Both the position numbers and the translations under genes were made by a program. This document shows positions 1 to 10,971 of a stretch of 64,000 nucleotides of DNA, in pieces. Where the stretch lies: assembly GCF_018320785.1 (NCBI RefSeq), contig NC_054865.1, positions 13,055,579 through 13,119,578 on the forward strand, written 5' to 3'. The stretch's first letter is position 1. Every line of letters starts with the position of its first letter. The notes under the pieces were generated by a model. The model was not told the origin of the DNA. It worked only from the letters and a program-made list of their open reading frames with translations, and ran no database searches. Origin of the DNA: Cheilinus undulatus (taxonomy: Eukaryota > Chordata > Actinopteri > Labriformes > Labridae).

Positions 1-404
1 AATCTCAGGGCAGAATATTTAAAAGTTGATTTTTACTCCATTCTGAGTGAAATGGGTCTCAGTGTTAGGAGTTATTTGTTAGTTTTCATCCATCAGTGTA
101 AGTTTAGCTCTGTAAAGAGTCAACTGATCTATACAGGGATTTCAAATCTGGGGTTTTGCATGTGGAATACTCGCTGTAGCTTAGAGCTATTTTATGTCTT
201 TAGTAGTGTTCAGCTTGTTGCCCAGTGGTACCTGCTGGGTTTCCTTTGCTTATGCATCTGGTGGATTGTTGCTGTTTTTGATGTGAGACACATTTGCACC
301 ATGAGTGAAGTTATCCACCAAGTTAGACTTTAGGTGATTCTAAAGGACACATGGAGCGTATTCTTCATCAGTATGCATTTCCTTGCTATGAGGTTAAATG
401 TCTG
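1..404. other. Left flank of the DIRS element, no gene seen
   Basis: I recognise no gene, exon or repeat here. Short open frames exist but show no domain and no splice context. The stretch ends where the DIRS terminal repeat begins. Confidence 0.5.
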
Positions 405-561
405 TTCTATTTCATTCTTCCTGACCGCCAGAGACGGTATACAATACCTGGATATCATCGCGCTGTGGCGCAAGAGGTCGAGACATAATACCAACAAAGT
501 CACATGTGACCTGGTGACGAAAGCAATCTGATAAGAAGCCCTGTCACCCAGCAGTCGACTC
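405..561 (+). repeat. DIRS left inverted terminal repeat
   Basis: Positions 422-561 are the reverse complement of about 5522-5662 with only scattered mismatches. The outer 405-430 is not matched in the right repeat but is complementary to 5395-5430, the first half of the internal complementary region. Confidence 0.9.
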
Positions 562-1216
562 CTTTTCATCTTCTCGCCATTACGCGCAGGTCGTACAGTT
601 TGTTTTGCCAGCTTAGCATCTAGCCGCCTATGCTTGTAGCCTCGTAACCCATCGGTTGGAGCTACGTCCCATCCTCCAGAGGCTGCATAGCCGGTGTTCA
701 TTACCTAACCAGGAGTTTTGCCGCACCTTTGCAGGTAAGTATTATCACCTTCTCCCGGCTGGTATACTCTTGTTTACTGTCGTTGCCGTTAGCGTCTCTG
801 CTGTAGCGGCTAACGTTGCTTGTGTTGACTTGCTATTTTCAGGAGTCACCGACTTAGCTAAAGCTATTACTTCCGAACCTTTCGACCGACCGGTCTCGCT
901 GAGGTGCTCCCGCCTGACAGCGACGACTGTGTATAAGGTCTGTGGACAGTAGCGGAGAGTGTTCTCGCTCCATAGCTACCGTCCAACTTCACTACCGCGA
1001 TCTGGCTTCCCACGGCTTGTGACTGAGTGTGATTCGCTCTTGCTGCTTGCTAGACCTACGGTGCTAAGTCAGTGATTCCTGGTGGGTGTGTAGCCGAGTG
1101 TTTCCGCTCTTGCCCCACACTACCCCGATATTGGAGCTTCTTCTTACTGACTAATTAGCGACCGTAACTGAACATTCGTGAAAACGGAGGCAGTCGAGTC
1201 GGGCTTGACAGCAACC

Positions 1217-3193
1217 ATGTTCTCAGCTTGCAATGCCTGCATGACCCCTCTCAGTGCAGAGGATGGCCATGACACTTGTCCAACATGCCTTGGCGTTGAA
1301 CATCTAAGGCAGGCGATGACAGACCAGGCCTGCAGTAATTGCCGCTGCATGCCGTTGGCAGAGAGGGCCGCTAGGCTAGCTAGATATGAAAATAGCCTAA
1401 GCAGGACCCCCTCTTTGAGCTCCAAACGCAAACACAAGTTGAGCTCCACTGTTGCTAAGAAGAAACAGAGACGTGAGGAGCCGCTGGCTCTCAAGGTGGA
1501 CACACTGGCCTCTGAATTTGCCCAGATTAAGGCCCTTCTCCTTAATTTGCAACCTGAGGCCCCCCCTCCCGTTGCTACAGTTGCTAGCTCTGTTGCTCCA
1601 GCACCACCTCCTATGATCGGTGAGGGTGATAGCTTGTCTTCCCTATCCCCTGTTGCTATTCTGCAAGATGAAGATGTCCTTTCTAATGCAGCTTCAGGGA
1701 ACTGCTTTAGTGATAAAGAGGGGGGAGAGCAGGAGGATTTGATGAGGGCGCCCTCACACTCTTCAGGAATGGACTCTCTTGAGTCAGATTCCATGAAAGA
1801 TGTTGACACTGGGCTTTCAACAGTTAAAAAAGCCATTCAGCTGGCTATCTCTCGGCTTGGCCTCGATGTTGCCCCTGTTGAGATGGCTCCGGCCAATGCC
1901 TTCTTCAAAAATACTCCGCAACAGTCTACCTTCCAAGTGCCTCATTCGGTACCATACATTGAGGAGCTTAAAAGATGCTGGCCTGACCCTAAGGCATTCC
2001 ACCATTTGCCTAGTGACTGCAGGGTTTTGGCCGCTATGAAGGATGCTGCCCAGTGTGGGCTAGACCAAATGCCTGCCATTGATGCATCTATTGCTTCTTT
2101 GATAGTCTCCCCAGATGAGGCCCTCCGACCAGATGCCCGCTGCCCGCGCCCACAGTGCAGGATCACTGATGACCTCCTCATCAAGTGCTATGATATAGCA
2201 GCTAGGATGGGGCGCATCGGTAACTCCTTATCTCACCTTGTTCTGGCTCTGTCACAGACCCTTCAGACCACTGGAGCTGATGCCCCCACACAGAGCCTGA
2301 GTGATGCTTCACTTCAGGCTTTTGCTTTCATGACAAGAGAGCTTGGCAGACTTATGTCCACTTTGACTCTGGCCCGACGCCAAGTTTGGCTGGCCCAGTC
2401 CCCCTTATCAGAGGCATGCAGGAAGACCCTACGCACACTACCGGTTGTTCCGGGACAGATGTTTGGGTCTGCAGCCCAAGAGGCCTTGGAGCGCAGTGCT
2501 CAAGTTAATAAGGTCAGACAGCAGTTTGCTGATCTACGCCGGGCGCCCCTGCCTAAACCAAGGCATGCCAACAGTTATCGCCCTGTAGCCAGGACTCAGA
2601 GTCCTTTGGGGGCTGGACGTTCCTCCCCTCAACAGGTGACTGTTGTCAACAACCCTTTGAGGTCTCTGGTTCTAAGTCAGGAGATTGCGGCACTTTTAAG
2701 GAAAGGCGCCATCGAAACTGTACAAAGTTCTTGTCAGAAGAGGGGTTTCTATTCAGCTTATTTTCTAGTTCCGAAGAAAGACGGCGGGTTTCGCCCCATT
2801 CTCGACCTCAGGAAGCTGAACCAGTACATAAAGGTTCTGCGTTTTCATATGCTCCGCACAGCAGATGTTCTCCAGGCTGTGTCAGAGGGAGACTGGTTCA
2901 CAAGTGTCGATTTGAAGGATGCTTATTTCCATGTGCCAGTGGCACCCAAGCACAGACAGTTCCTCCGCTTTGCATTCGAGGGAGAGGTTTACCAGTTTCG
3001 TGTGCTCCCATTCAGGCTTTCGCTTGCTCCTCGGATCTTCACAAGGGTCATTGCAGCTGCACTTGCCCCTTTGCAGGCCAAAGGCATGCGAATTCTTCCC
3101 TACTTAGACGATTGGCTGGTTTGCACTCCAACACAGGAGCAGGCGCTTTGCAACACAGAAACCCTTCTGTCCCATGTGTTGGAACTGGGGTGA
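1217..3193 (+). CDS. DIRS Gag-like protein fused in frame to the reverse transcriptase core
   Basis: Structural protein plus polymerase of the DIRS element. The ATG at 1217 is chosen because it is the first ATG of the frame and has a good context (ACCATGT); the frame is open upstream to a GTG at 1178. Residues 1-60 hold several Cys-x2-Cys pairs typical of DIRS Gag. A Pro/Ser-rich linker follows, and the reverse transcriptase runs from about residue 490 with the SVDLKDAYFHVP block and the YLDD catalytic box at residues 629-632. The usual Gly of the LPFGLS block is Arg here (LPFRLS), a likely damaging change. The frame stops at 3191-3193 soon after the catalytic box, before the thumb and RNase H, where the sequence seems to lack a short stretch normally present. 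Gag and RT in one frame is unusual for the family and may be a copy-specific fusion. Confidence 0.8.
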   Translation: MFSACNACMTPLSAEDGHDTCPTCLGVEHLRQAMTDQACSNCRCMPLAERAARLARYENSLSRTPSLSSKRKHKLSSTVAKKKQRREEPLALKVDTLASEFAQIKALLLNLQPEAPPPVATVASSVAPAPPPMIGEGDSLSSLSPVAILQDEDVLSNAASGNCFSDKEGGEQEDLMRAPSHSSGMDSLESDSMKDVDTGLSTVKKAIQLAISRLGLDVAPVEMAPANAFFKNTPQQSTFQVPHSVPYIEELKRCWPDPKAFHHLPSDCRVLAAMKDAAQCGLDQMPAIDASIASLIVSPDEALRPDARCPRPQCRITDDLLIKCYDIAARMGRIGNSLSHLVLALSQTLQTTGADAPTQSLSDASLQAFAFMTRELGRLMSTLTLARRQVWLAQSPLSEACRKTLRTLPVVPGQMFGSAAQEALERSAQVNKVRQQFADLRRAPLPKPRHANSYRPVARTQSPLGAGRSSPQQVTVVNNPLRSLVLSQEIAALLRKGAIETVQSSCQKRGFYSAYFLVPKKDGGFRPILDLRKLNQYIKVLRFHMLRTADVLQAVSEGDWFTSVDLKDAYFHVPVAPKHRQFLRFAFEGEVYQFRVLPFRLSLAPRIFTRVIAAALAPLQAKGMRILPYLDDWLVCTPTQEQALCNTETLLSHVLELG

Positions 3194-4320
3194 GGATGAG
3201 GGCTTCACCCTTCCTCCAGAGGGTGAACGATATCCTCAGCCTTGTCTCTCGTTTTCAGAGGGGCAAGAGAATAACATACAGACTACTGCTCCAGTTACTA
3301 GGGAAAATGACAGCAGCAACAACGGTCATCCCTCTAGACCTCCTCTCGTTGCGCCCTTTGCAAATCTGGGTCAACGGGTTGGGTCTCGACCCCAAGAGAC
3401 ACCAAAACAGGACGGTGCTGGTATCAGGCCAGTGCCTTCGGGCCCTGGAGCCTTGGAGAGACAGAACTTATCTGTGCTGCGGTGTTCCCCTGGGCTCACT
3501 TCCGTCCCGCCGGGAGATAGTAGTGACGGATGCCTCCCTCTCAGGTTGGGGGGCTGTGTGGCACCACAGGACAGTCAGGGGGACTTGGAGCTCCCATCAG
3601 AGGCTCTGGCACATAAATGTGTTGGAACTGCGTGCAGTCCATCTAGCGCTCAGGCATTTTCTCCCCTTCTTGGAAGGCAAACATGTCTTAGTGCGTTCGG
3701 ACAACACATCTACGGTTTACCATGTGAACCACCAGGGTGGCACCAGGTCCATCAAGTCCCTAAGGGAGGCACAGAGGCTACTGCTGTGGGCATCACCCCA
3801 CCTAGCGAGCCTCAGAGCTCTGCACCTGCCAGGAGTGCAGAACGAGGCAGCAGACATGCTCTCCCGCCAGAGGCCCCCACCAGGCGAATGGAGGCTGAAT
3901 CCTTCAGTGGTTCAGATGATCTGGGAGAGGTACGGCAGAGCGGAGGTTGACTTATTTGCGTCAGAGGCTTTGACGCATTGCCCACTGTGGTTTTCCCTCT
4001 CGGAACAGACCAGTCCACTGGGACAGGATGCACTAGCGCATCCCTGGCCAGACTGCCTCCTGTATGCTTTTCCTCCTCTCCCCCTGCTCATGCTGACACT
4101 TCACAGGATAGAAAGAAGCAACCATTCCGTGCTGCTGGTAGCCCCGTACTGGCCAGGGCGAGTCTGGTTTCCTGTTGTTTGTCGGCTTCTCAACGGAGTG
4201 CCCTGGCCTCTCCCACAGAGGCAGGATCTTCTGTCCCAGTTGGAGGGGCGCATTTGGCACCCTCAGCTGAAACGTCTTCAACTGCAGGTCTGGCCGCTGA
4301 AGGGCCTGGCTCCCTGCTGA
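3190..4320 (+). pseudogene. DIRS RNase H region, separated from the RT core by a frame change
   Basis: Continues the polymerase in another frame. The RNase H signature VVTDASLSGWGAVW starts near 3520, with the first catalytic Asp encoded at 3529-3531. It is followed by an INVLELRAV block (Glu), an LVRSDNTS block (Asp) and an NEAADMLSR block (Asp), so the catalytic set looks present. The downstream DLFAS...HCPLWFS block (about 3945-4000) is typical of the DIRS RNase H-adjacent domain. The frame ends with TGA at 4318-4320 and overlaps the recombinase frame. Compared with family architecture, a segment of the polymerase thumb seems missing around 3190; I infer a deletion with frameshift. Confidence 0.75.
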
Positions 4321-5427
4321 GCTCCTGTGAGCAGGCAGTGGTCCAGACAGTACTAAATTCGAGAGCTCCCTCCACTAGGGAACTGTATTCCAACAGATGG
4401 AAACTCTTTTCCAGTTGGTGTACAGATCAACATGAGGATCCAGTGTGTTGCTCTGTTCCTGTATTGCTCAGGTACCTGCAGTTGTTGTTGGATAGAGGTC
4501 TCTCCGTCTCAACCATTAAGGTATATGTTGCTGCTATCTCAGCTCAGCATGTATTTGTGGATGGTCGTAGCGTGGGTTCACATCCTCTAGTGAGTCGCTT
4601 CTTGAAGGGCGCGCTGCAGTTGCGGCCTCCCTTTGCCACGCGGGTACCTTCCTGGGATTTGCTTGTTGTCTTAGAGTCCCTTTGCTCCTCACCATTTGAG
4701 CCACTGGATCAGGCTGAACTCAGATGGTTATCTGGTAAGACCGCTTTTTTACTCGCTATGGCCTCTGCTAAGCGTGTCAGTGACCTTCACGCCCTCTCTA
4801 TTTCCGGTGACTGTTTACATTGGCATTCTGATGGCTCGGGGGTTGCCATGTGGCCCAACCCCTCATTTCTCCCTAAGAGGCTTTCTGCCTTTCATGTCAA
4901 TAGGCCTATCAACTTGGCAGCTTTCACCCCACCGTCTGGGGTGGAGGAACTGTCCCACGGTGCTGGCCTCCTCTGTCCAGTCCGGGCCTTGAGACAGTAC
5001 ATTCAGGTTTCTGCAGAGTTTCAGAAACTGATGCACTGTTTGTCTGTCATGGTGGTTCCAGGAAGGACAAGCCTTGTCTAAACAGAGGCTCTCTAACTGG
5101 ATTGTAGATACCATCTCCATGGCGTACAGTCTGAGAGGCCTCCAGGTCCCTTCTGTGAAATGTCATTCAACCAGGAGCGTGTCTACATCTTGGGCTGCCT
5201 TGAAGGGCGTTCCGCTCAATGACATATGTGCTGCAGCTGCTTGGGCTTCATCCTGCACCTTCGCTCGGTTCTATCGGGTCAATGTGGCAGCCCCTCATCC
5301 TGTGGCAACGGCAGTCCTGTCTGCTTCTTCAGTTCTTTGCAAGGTGAGTGTGTATCCTCATGACCTTGTTGGTATGAGTCACCCAGGTATTGCATACCGT
5401 CTCTGGCGGTCAGGAAGAATGAAATAG
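3978..5427 (+). pseudogene. DIRS tyrosine recombinase, broken by a frameshift near 5040-5080
   Basis: The integrase of DIRS elements is a lambda-type tyrosine recombinase. The first part is open from about 3978 to 5081, overlapping the RNase H frame by about 340 bases as usual for DIRS. It has no in-frame ATG near its beginning, so its start is unresolved. It carries the SAKRVSDLHALS block with the first catalytic Arg (about 4770-4805). The C-terminal part lies in another frame (about 5074-5427) and carries the HSTRS block (His and second Arg, about 5163-5180) and a downstream FYRV with the presumed nucleophile Tyr. A single indel between about 5040 and 5080 explains the split. Both halves are otherwise well preserved. 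Confidence 0.8.
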
Positions 5428-5478
5428 AATGAGAGTTACAGCTGTAGCTAAGGTTCTATGAATTCTGGATGACCGCCT
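5383..5478 (+). repeat. DIRS internal complementary region
   Basis: The first half (5383-5430) is the reverse complement of the left terminus (405-450). The second half (5427-5478) is the reverse complement of the right terminus (5655-5704). The halves meet and overlap by about three bases, which is the diagnostic arrangement by which DIRS elements template their ends from a circle. Confidence 0.9.
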
Positions 5479-5521
5479 GAGTTCTCTGTCACTCGGAATC
5501 TTGTCGAGAAGATTCTGTAGG

Positions 5522-5704
5522 AGACGACTGCTGGGTGACAGGGCTTCTTATCAGATTGCTTTCGTCACCAAGGTCACATGGTGACTTTGTTGGTATTATG
5601 TCTCGACCTCTTGCGCCACAGCGCAATGATATCCAGGTATTGCATACCATCTCTGGCGGTCATCCAGAATTCATAGAACCTTAGTTACAGCTGTAACTCT
5701 CATT
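5522..5704 (+). repeat. DIRS right inverted terminal repeat
   Basis: Reverse complement of the left repeat over about 140 bases (5522-5662). A right-end extension to 5704 is matched only in the internal complementary region. Confidence 0.9.
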
Positions 5705-5989
5705 TTGTTCTTTTCAGAAGAGACCCGAGTTTCAACAGACTTTCAAGAGCTACTGCAGCGCTGCCATAATGAAAAATATTCAACAGTTTAAATGTGCAGA
5801 TAAACCTTATGTATGGTTGACCAATATAAACACATTAAAAGTTTTAAAATGAACTCTATATGAGTTAAACTGTTACTGGCAGTTTTGCTGTGTATTTTAC
5901 TTTATTATAGATGTGTGACTTTACCTGAAAAACCTGGTTGGAGATCTATTATCTTGCTATTCTTGCCAATAAGTCAGAATATATTTTAC

Positions 5990-6146
5990 AACTCCTTATT
6001 AGCTACTCAGAACTCAGTACTTAAAGTAAACTTTAAGTCAAATACGTCTTACTTTTACTTGAGTAGAATGTTAGACCAGTACTTTTTCTGTTACATAAGT
6101 AAATGTGAACCAGAGTAAATGTCGCTTTTGTTTCCACCTCTGGGTG
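5990..6146. repeat. Fragment of an ACTTTTACTTGAGTA-type interspersed repeat
   Basis: Repeated ACTTTTACTTGAGTA-like motifs end in TTTCCACCTCTGG at about 6132-6144. The same motif family recurs at 62275-63080. I take it to be the end of a non-autonomous DNA transposon; the superfamily is not assigned. Confidence 0.45.
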
Positions 6147-6769
6147 CAGGTTTTCCAGTTTGCCTTTAAGGAAGACCATAGCACATGTCTTGCCATGATG
6201 CATGAGTATATATGAGCGAGTCCTTTTATTCCTGGAGCCTTGTTCAACAAATTAGCCTGACATCATTTACAGGAGTTCTGTCATCACTATTATAGCATGT
6301 TCAGACTCAGGCAGTGGTGCTGCTAGAATCAGACCATCATTCTTGAGGCCTTTATCATAAACATATGCTTATCACACAGCAGTCTTCATGATACTAATCA
6401 AAGCAACACAATGGCTATTTTTAAATACCTTGGTAAGTATTACCACCTAGTCCTGTTGGAAGTGTCTTCAGTTTCTTAATCAGAGGTGTAAACATCAGCT
6501 TTTAACACAAACAAATACATTTTTTCACCACAATCACGTCAAATGTTCTGTTAAGATGAAAGTGTTGGAGCTGCTGCAGTAAACATGAATGAAGCCTCAT
6601 TATAGTGAAAGCTGTCACTCTCCTGTCCTTGTCTTTGAGCTCACACCTACACATCCACCATGGACACAAAGACACCATGAGTCACTCTTCACCACATACA
6701 AAGACCATCTTCACATGACCCACATATCTGGCCTACATACCTGGTCCATACTTCAAGAATTCAGATCCA
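6147..6769. other. Intergenic, nothing recognised
   Basis: No coding exon, RNA gene or clear repeat was seen between the repeat fragment and the Tc1 remnant. Confidence 0.4.
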
Positions 6770-7180
6770 ATCAGAGCCAATCAGTCCTCACAGGATGTGT
6801 AGGCCTAATTCCGTTTTGTGTAAATAGTAGAATGACGGGCTTTTCCCAAAAGCTCTACCTTAGTCTCATCTGTCCACAAAATGTTCTCCCAGAAGGACTG
6901 AGGCTTATTCAGGTACATTTTTGCAAACTCCAGTCTGGCTTTTTATGTCTCTTTGGGGGGCAGTGGGGTTTTCCTCGGTCCTCTGCCATAGCGCTTAATC
7001 TCATTCAGATGACGATGTATGGTCCGAGCTGACACTTTTGCACCCTGAGTCTGCAGGACAGTCTGAATTGGTGTGGAGGTTGACTGAGGAGGTTTCTCCA
7101 CCATTTCAACTATCCTGCGTATCCTGGAGTATTTTCTGGAAAAGTTCCAGAGGTGCCAATACTTTTGTCCAGGATTGTAG
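6770..7180 (-). mobile_element. Tc1-like transposon fragment (antisense transposase)
   Basis: Read on the minus strand, 6860-7100 gives Tc1 transposase pieces: KARLEFAKMYLNKP followed by ENILWTDET, preceded by a VSARTIHRHLNEIKRYGRGPRK-like helix-turn-helix segment. The phrase GTGCCAATACTTTTGTCC near 7155 is the usual subterminal sequence of this fish Tc1 lineage. Only the middle of the transposase is present, with stops and frame changes. Confidence 0.75.
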
Positions 7181-7483
7181 TCTCATAGAAAGTGTTGAAC
7201 TTCCCAACATATAAATATACTAAGATTTCTGCACTTAAATTTATATAAAGTCGAATATCAGAAAAACTACACAGTGACCTCAGACCTTCCTCTCCCTGCT
7301 GCCATCTAACAAGCATTATACCTGCAGTAAATGTAAGCTGTGTTCATGGCAACATACCTCAGCATTAAAGCAAAACATAGCTTTAGTTATTGCTGTCAGT
7401 CACTTGCTGCAAAATTTGTGGTCATCATTTCTCTTAATACTGCCCTGCCCTGGTCTATTTAGACCTAACATAGTAATTTATTA

Positions 7484-7640
7484 AAGGGATGTTTTAGGAT
7501 TTTTGAAATTGGGTCATATGGCTATAGTAGTGATATTAGCCTTCAGTGATTTCTGTAAAGGTTGCTCCTTTGATCATTACAAGCTCAGAGAAATCTGGGG
7601 CATAGTGGCTATAGATGGGAATGTTCTATCCATGTCCAAC
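7484..7640 (+). repeat. Interspersed repeat, inverted copy of 19005-19176
   Basis: Starts with TAAAGGGATGTTTTAGGATT and matches the reverse complement of 19005-19176 over about 155 bases with substitutions. It looks like the terminal part of a DNA transposon family. No coding content. Confidence 0.6.
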
Positions 7641-8357
7641 CTGCATGTTGCTCTTTATTATGATTATATACAAACAGAAGAAATGTAAAGATAACAAAAA
7701 GCCAGAAAACCTAGGCTACAGCCCTTATAACATTGTAACTCCTTCTTTCTCCATGTGTCACAAGCATTTCCTCTTTCTTTTGACAGTCTCTGAAGGAGTC
7801 CTTTTTCAGATAGTTCAACAACTTACTGTGGGAAGACTTTCTTTTGTTCAGGTTAACCTGAGCCACCTTTCCCTCTGAGGGAAGTCGAGGATCTGCTTCA
7901 AACCAGCTGAACCTGCACACAGAAAAGCCCTTTTCATGATCTTTTCTTTCATCAGCTCATTTAGGAGCTCTCACTCCCTCGCTGACTCAGGGTAGGGCCG
8001 TCACTGACTGTTGCAGAGGAGGGACTGGCTTTCTCATTTTACTGAGAGGAGGCTGAAGTTAAAATCTCTAGGGCTGAGAAATGTTTAGTTCTTCAAGAGG
8101 CCACATGAGGTAGAGTCAAAAAAGAGTAAATCCCCTTTAGATCCTAAACTTCACATCAGAAAAAAAATTTGATTTTCCAAGCAACCAATAAAGAAAATTT
8201 CTTGTTTCAATCAACAACCAATCATTAATTTTTTATGATTAAACACATATAATTAAACCTTTTTTCTTGCATATATATTTACTGGGGCTTCACAAAAAAT
8301 CAATATCATGAAAAATTCATTTTTCCCTGTGATTTAACTCAAGAAGTCATTTTTATA
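7641..8357. other. Intergenic, nothing recognised
   Basis: AT-rich sequence up to the TA target site of the Tc1 element. No gene or repeat was recognised. Confidence 0.4.
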
Positions 8358-8359
8358 TA

Positions 8360-8578
8360 CAGTTGAAACCAGAAGTTTACATGCACTATATAAAAAGGCA
8401 CATAAACTTTTTTTTCTCACCGTCTAACATTAAATCAGATTAAACTTTTCCTGTTTTTGGTCAATTAGGATTACCAAAATTATTATTTTTATTTGCTAAA
8501 TGCCAGAATAATGAGAAAAGGATTTTTTTAGACAATTTTTATTACTTTCTTCAAAGTCAGAAGTTTACATACACTAAG
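8360..8578 (+). repeat. Left IR/DR of the Tc1 element
   Basis: Outer direct repeat at about 8360-8386 and inner copy at about 8550-8578, sharing CAGAAGTTTACAT. The whole arm is the inverse of the right arm. Confidence 0.9.
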
Positions 8579-8671
8579 ATTACTATGCCTTTAAACAATT
8601 TGGGAAAGCCCAGATGATGATGTCATGTCTTTGGAAGCCTCTGATAGGTTTATTGACAACATTTGAGTTAA

Positions 8672-9760
<1,089 letters not shown>

Positions 9761-9763
9761 TGA

Positions 9764-9978
9764 AATGTACGTAAACTTCTGACTCTCAAGAAAATAATAA
9801 AAAATTGTCTAAAAAATGATCTCTCTCATTATTCAGGCATTTAGCAAATAGAAATAATTTTGGTAATCCTATTTGACCAAAAACAGTAAAAGTTTAATCT
9901 GATTTAATGTTAGATGGTGAGAAAAAAAAAGTTTATGTGCCTTTTTATAAAGTGTATGTAAACTTCTGGTTTCAACTG
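9764..9978 (+). repeat. Right IR/DR of the Tc1 element
   Basis: Inner direct repeat at about 9764-9790 and outer copy at about 9951-9978, inverted relative to the left arm. The two arms agree at most positions, including the conserved spacer sequence. Confidence 0.9.
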
Positions 9979-10020
9979 TATTCTACTGTATCTTTTACTC
10001 TGTCAAAGTGAGATATGTCA

Positions 10021-10971
10021 AGATGTTTTACTTTACAGCTCACAAAAATCAAAGATCAGCTATCTCAAAATATCAGAATATCAAAAAACATCAGTCCAAA
10101 ATGAATTTATAATATAAATATGTTGAACTTCCGGAAAACTGTGTTCATTTATTCACTCAGTAATTGGTTGGAGCTCCTTTTACACAAATATCTATGCAAC
10201 ATGTCATGGAGCTAAACAGTCCGTGGCACTGCTGAGGTGTTATGAAGCCCAGGTTGCTCTGGTAGCAGCCCTCAGCTCATCTGTACTGCTCAGTCTGGTG
10301 TCTCTCATCTTCCTCTTGACATTTCCCGAGAGATTCTCTATGAGGGTCAGGTCAGACATGTTGGTGGCCAATCAAACACAATAATAGTTATATTTTTGTT
10401 TTTCCAAAACAAAACAGATATATAACATTTTCATCTTAATGTGGACAAGGCCTTAATCCACTGATTCCAGTTTCAGTCCTCTCATTGTGAAGCCCCCCTA
10501 AATTCTTGAATCTGCTTTGTTTGACAATTCTGAAGGATGAGCTCATCCCTGTTGCCTGTGCTCCTTTTCTTACCACACTTTTTTCTTCCAGTCAACTTTC
10601 CATGAATATGTTTTGATACAGTCTCTGAGAACAGCCTGCCCTTTCAGCAGTGAACCTCTGTGGAGGGTATCAATGACTGTCCTCTGGACATTTGTTGGAT
10701 CAGAAATCAACCCCATGATTGTGGTTGTGTGAACTGCACCAGAGGGAGAGAATGAAGCTCAAGAAACCTTTGCAAATTGGACTTTTCAACAGTATTCTAA
10801 TATTTTGTGATAGTGGGTGTTTGATTTTCATGAACTGTAAGCTGTGATCATCAAGATTAAACCAAAAATTATGAGATTAATCTAGAATATATGCAAGTCT
10901 AACTTTCTGCAGTGAATCTCAGGAAGAATGATCTTTTACTTGATATACTATTTGTTTTAGATCCACCTGTA
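10021..10971 (-). mobile_element. Decayed Tc1-type element with an internal deletion
   Basis: Left end CTCACAAAAATCAAAGATCA, then TATCTCAAAATATCAGAATA; right end ...AGATCCACCTGTA. Read on the minus strand the right part gives the N-terminus of a Tc1 transposase. The left part gives its C-terminus, including an IENLSGNVKRKMRDTR-like segment and a GAPTNY end, with the middle missing. Same family as 46525-47555. Many stops, so certainly inactive. Confidence 0.75.

Larger units (their letters stand above)
405..5704 (+). mobile_element. DIRS-type tyrosine-recombinase retrotransposon, nearly full length, inactivated
   Basis: A 5.3 kb element with the DIRS layout: inverted terminal repeats, a Gag-like frame, reverse transcriptase with RNase H, then a tyrosine recombinase in an overlapping frame, then an internal complementary region next to the right repeat. 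DIRS elements integrate by recombinase from a circular intermediate and make no target-site duplication; none is seen here. The outermost bases (GTT near 403-406 on the left, ATT at 5702-5704 on the right) overlap in the complementary region, as expected for a circle junction. The reading frames are interrupted after the polymerase core and inside the recombinase, so this copy is probably not autonomous. Family assignment is from motif order and structure; the subfamily is not determined. Confidence 0.9.
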
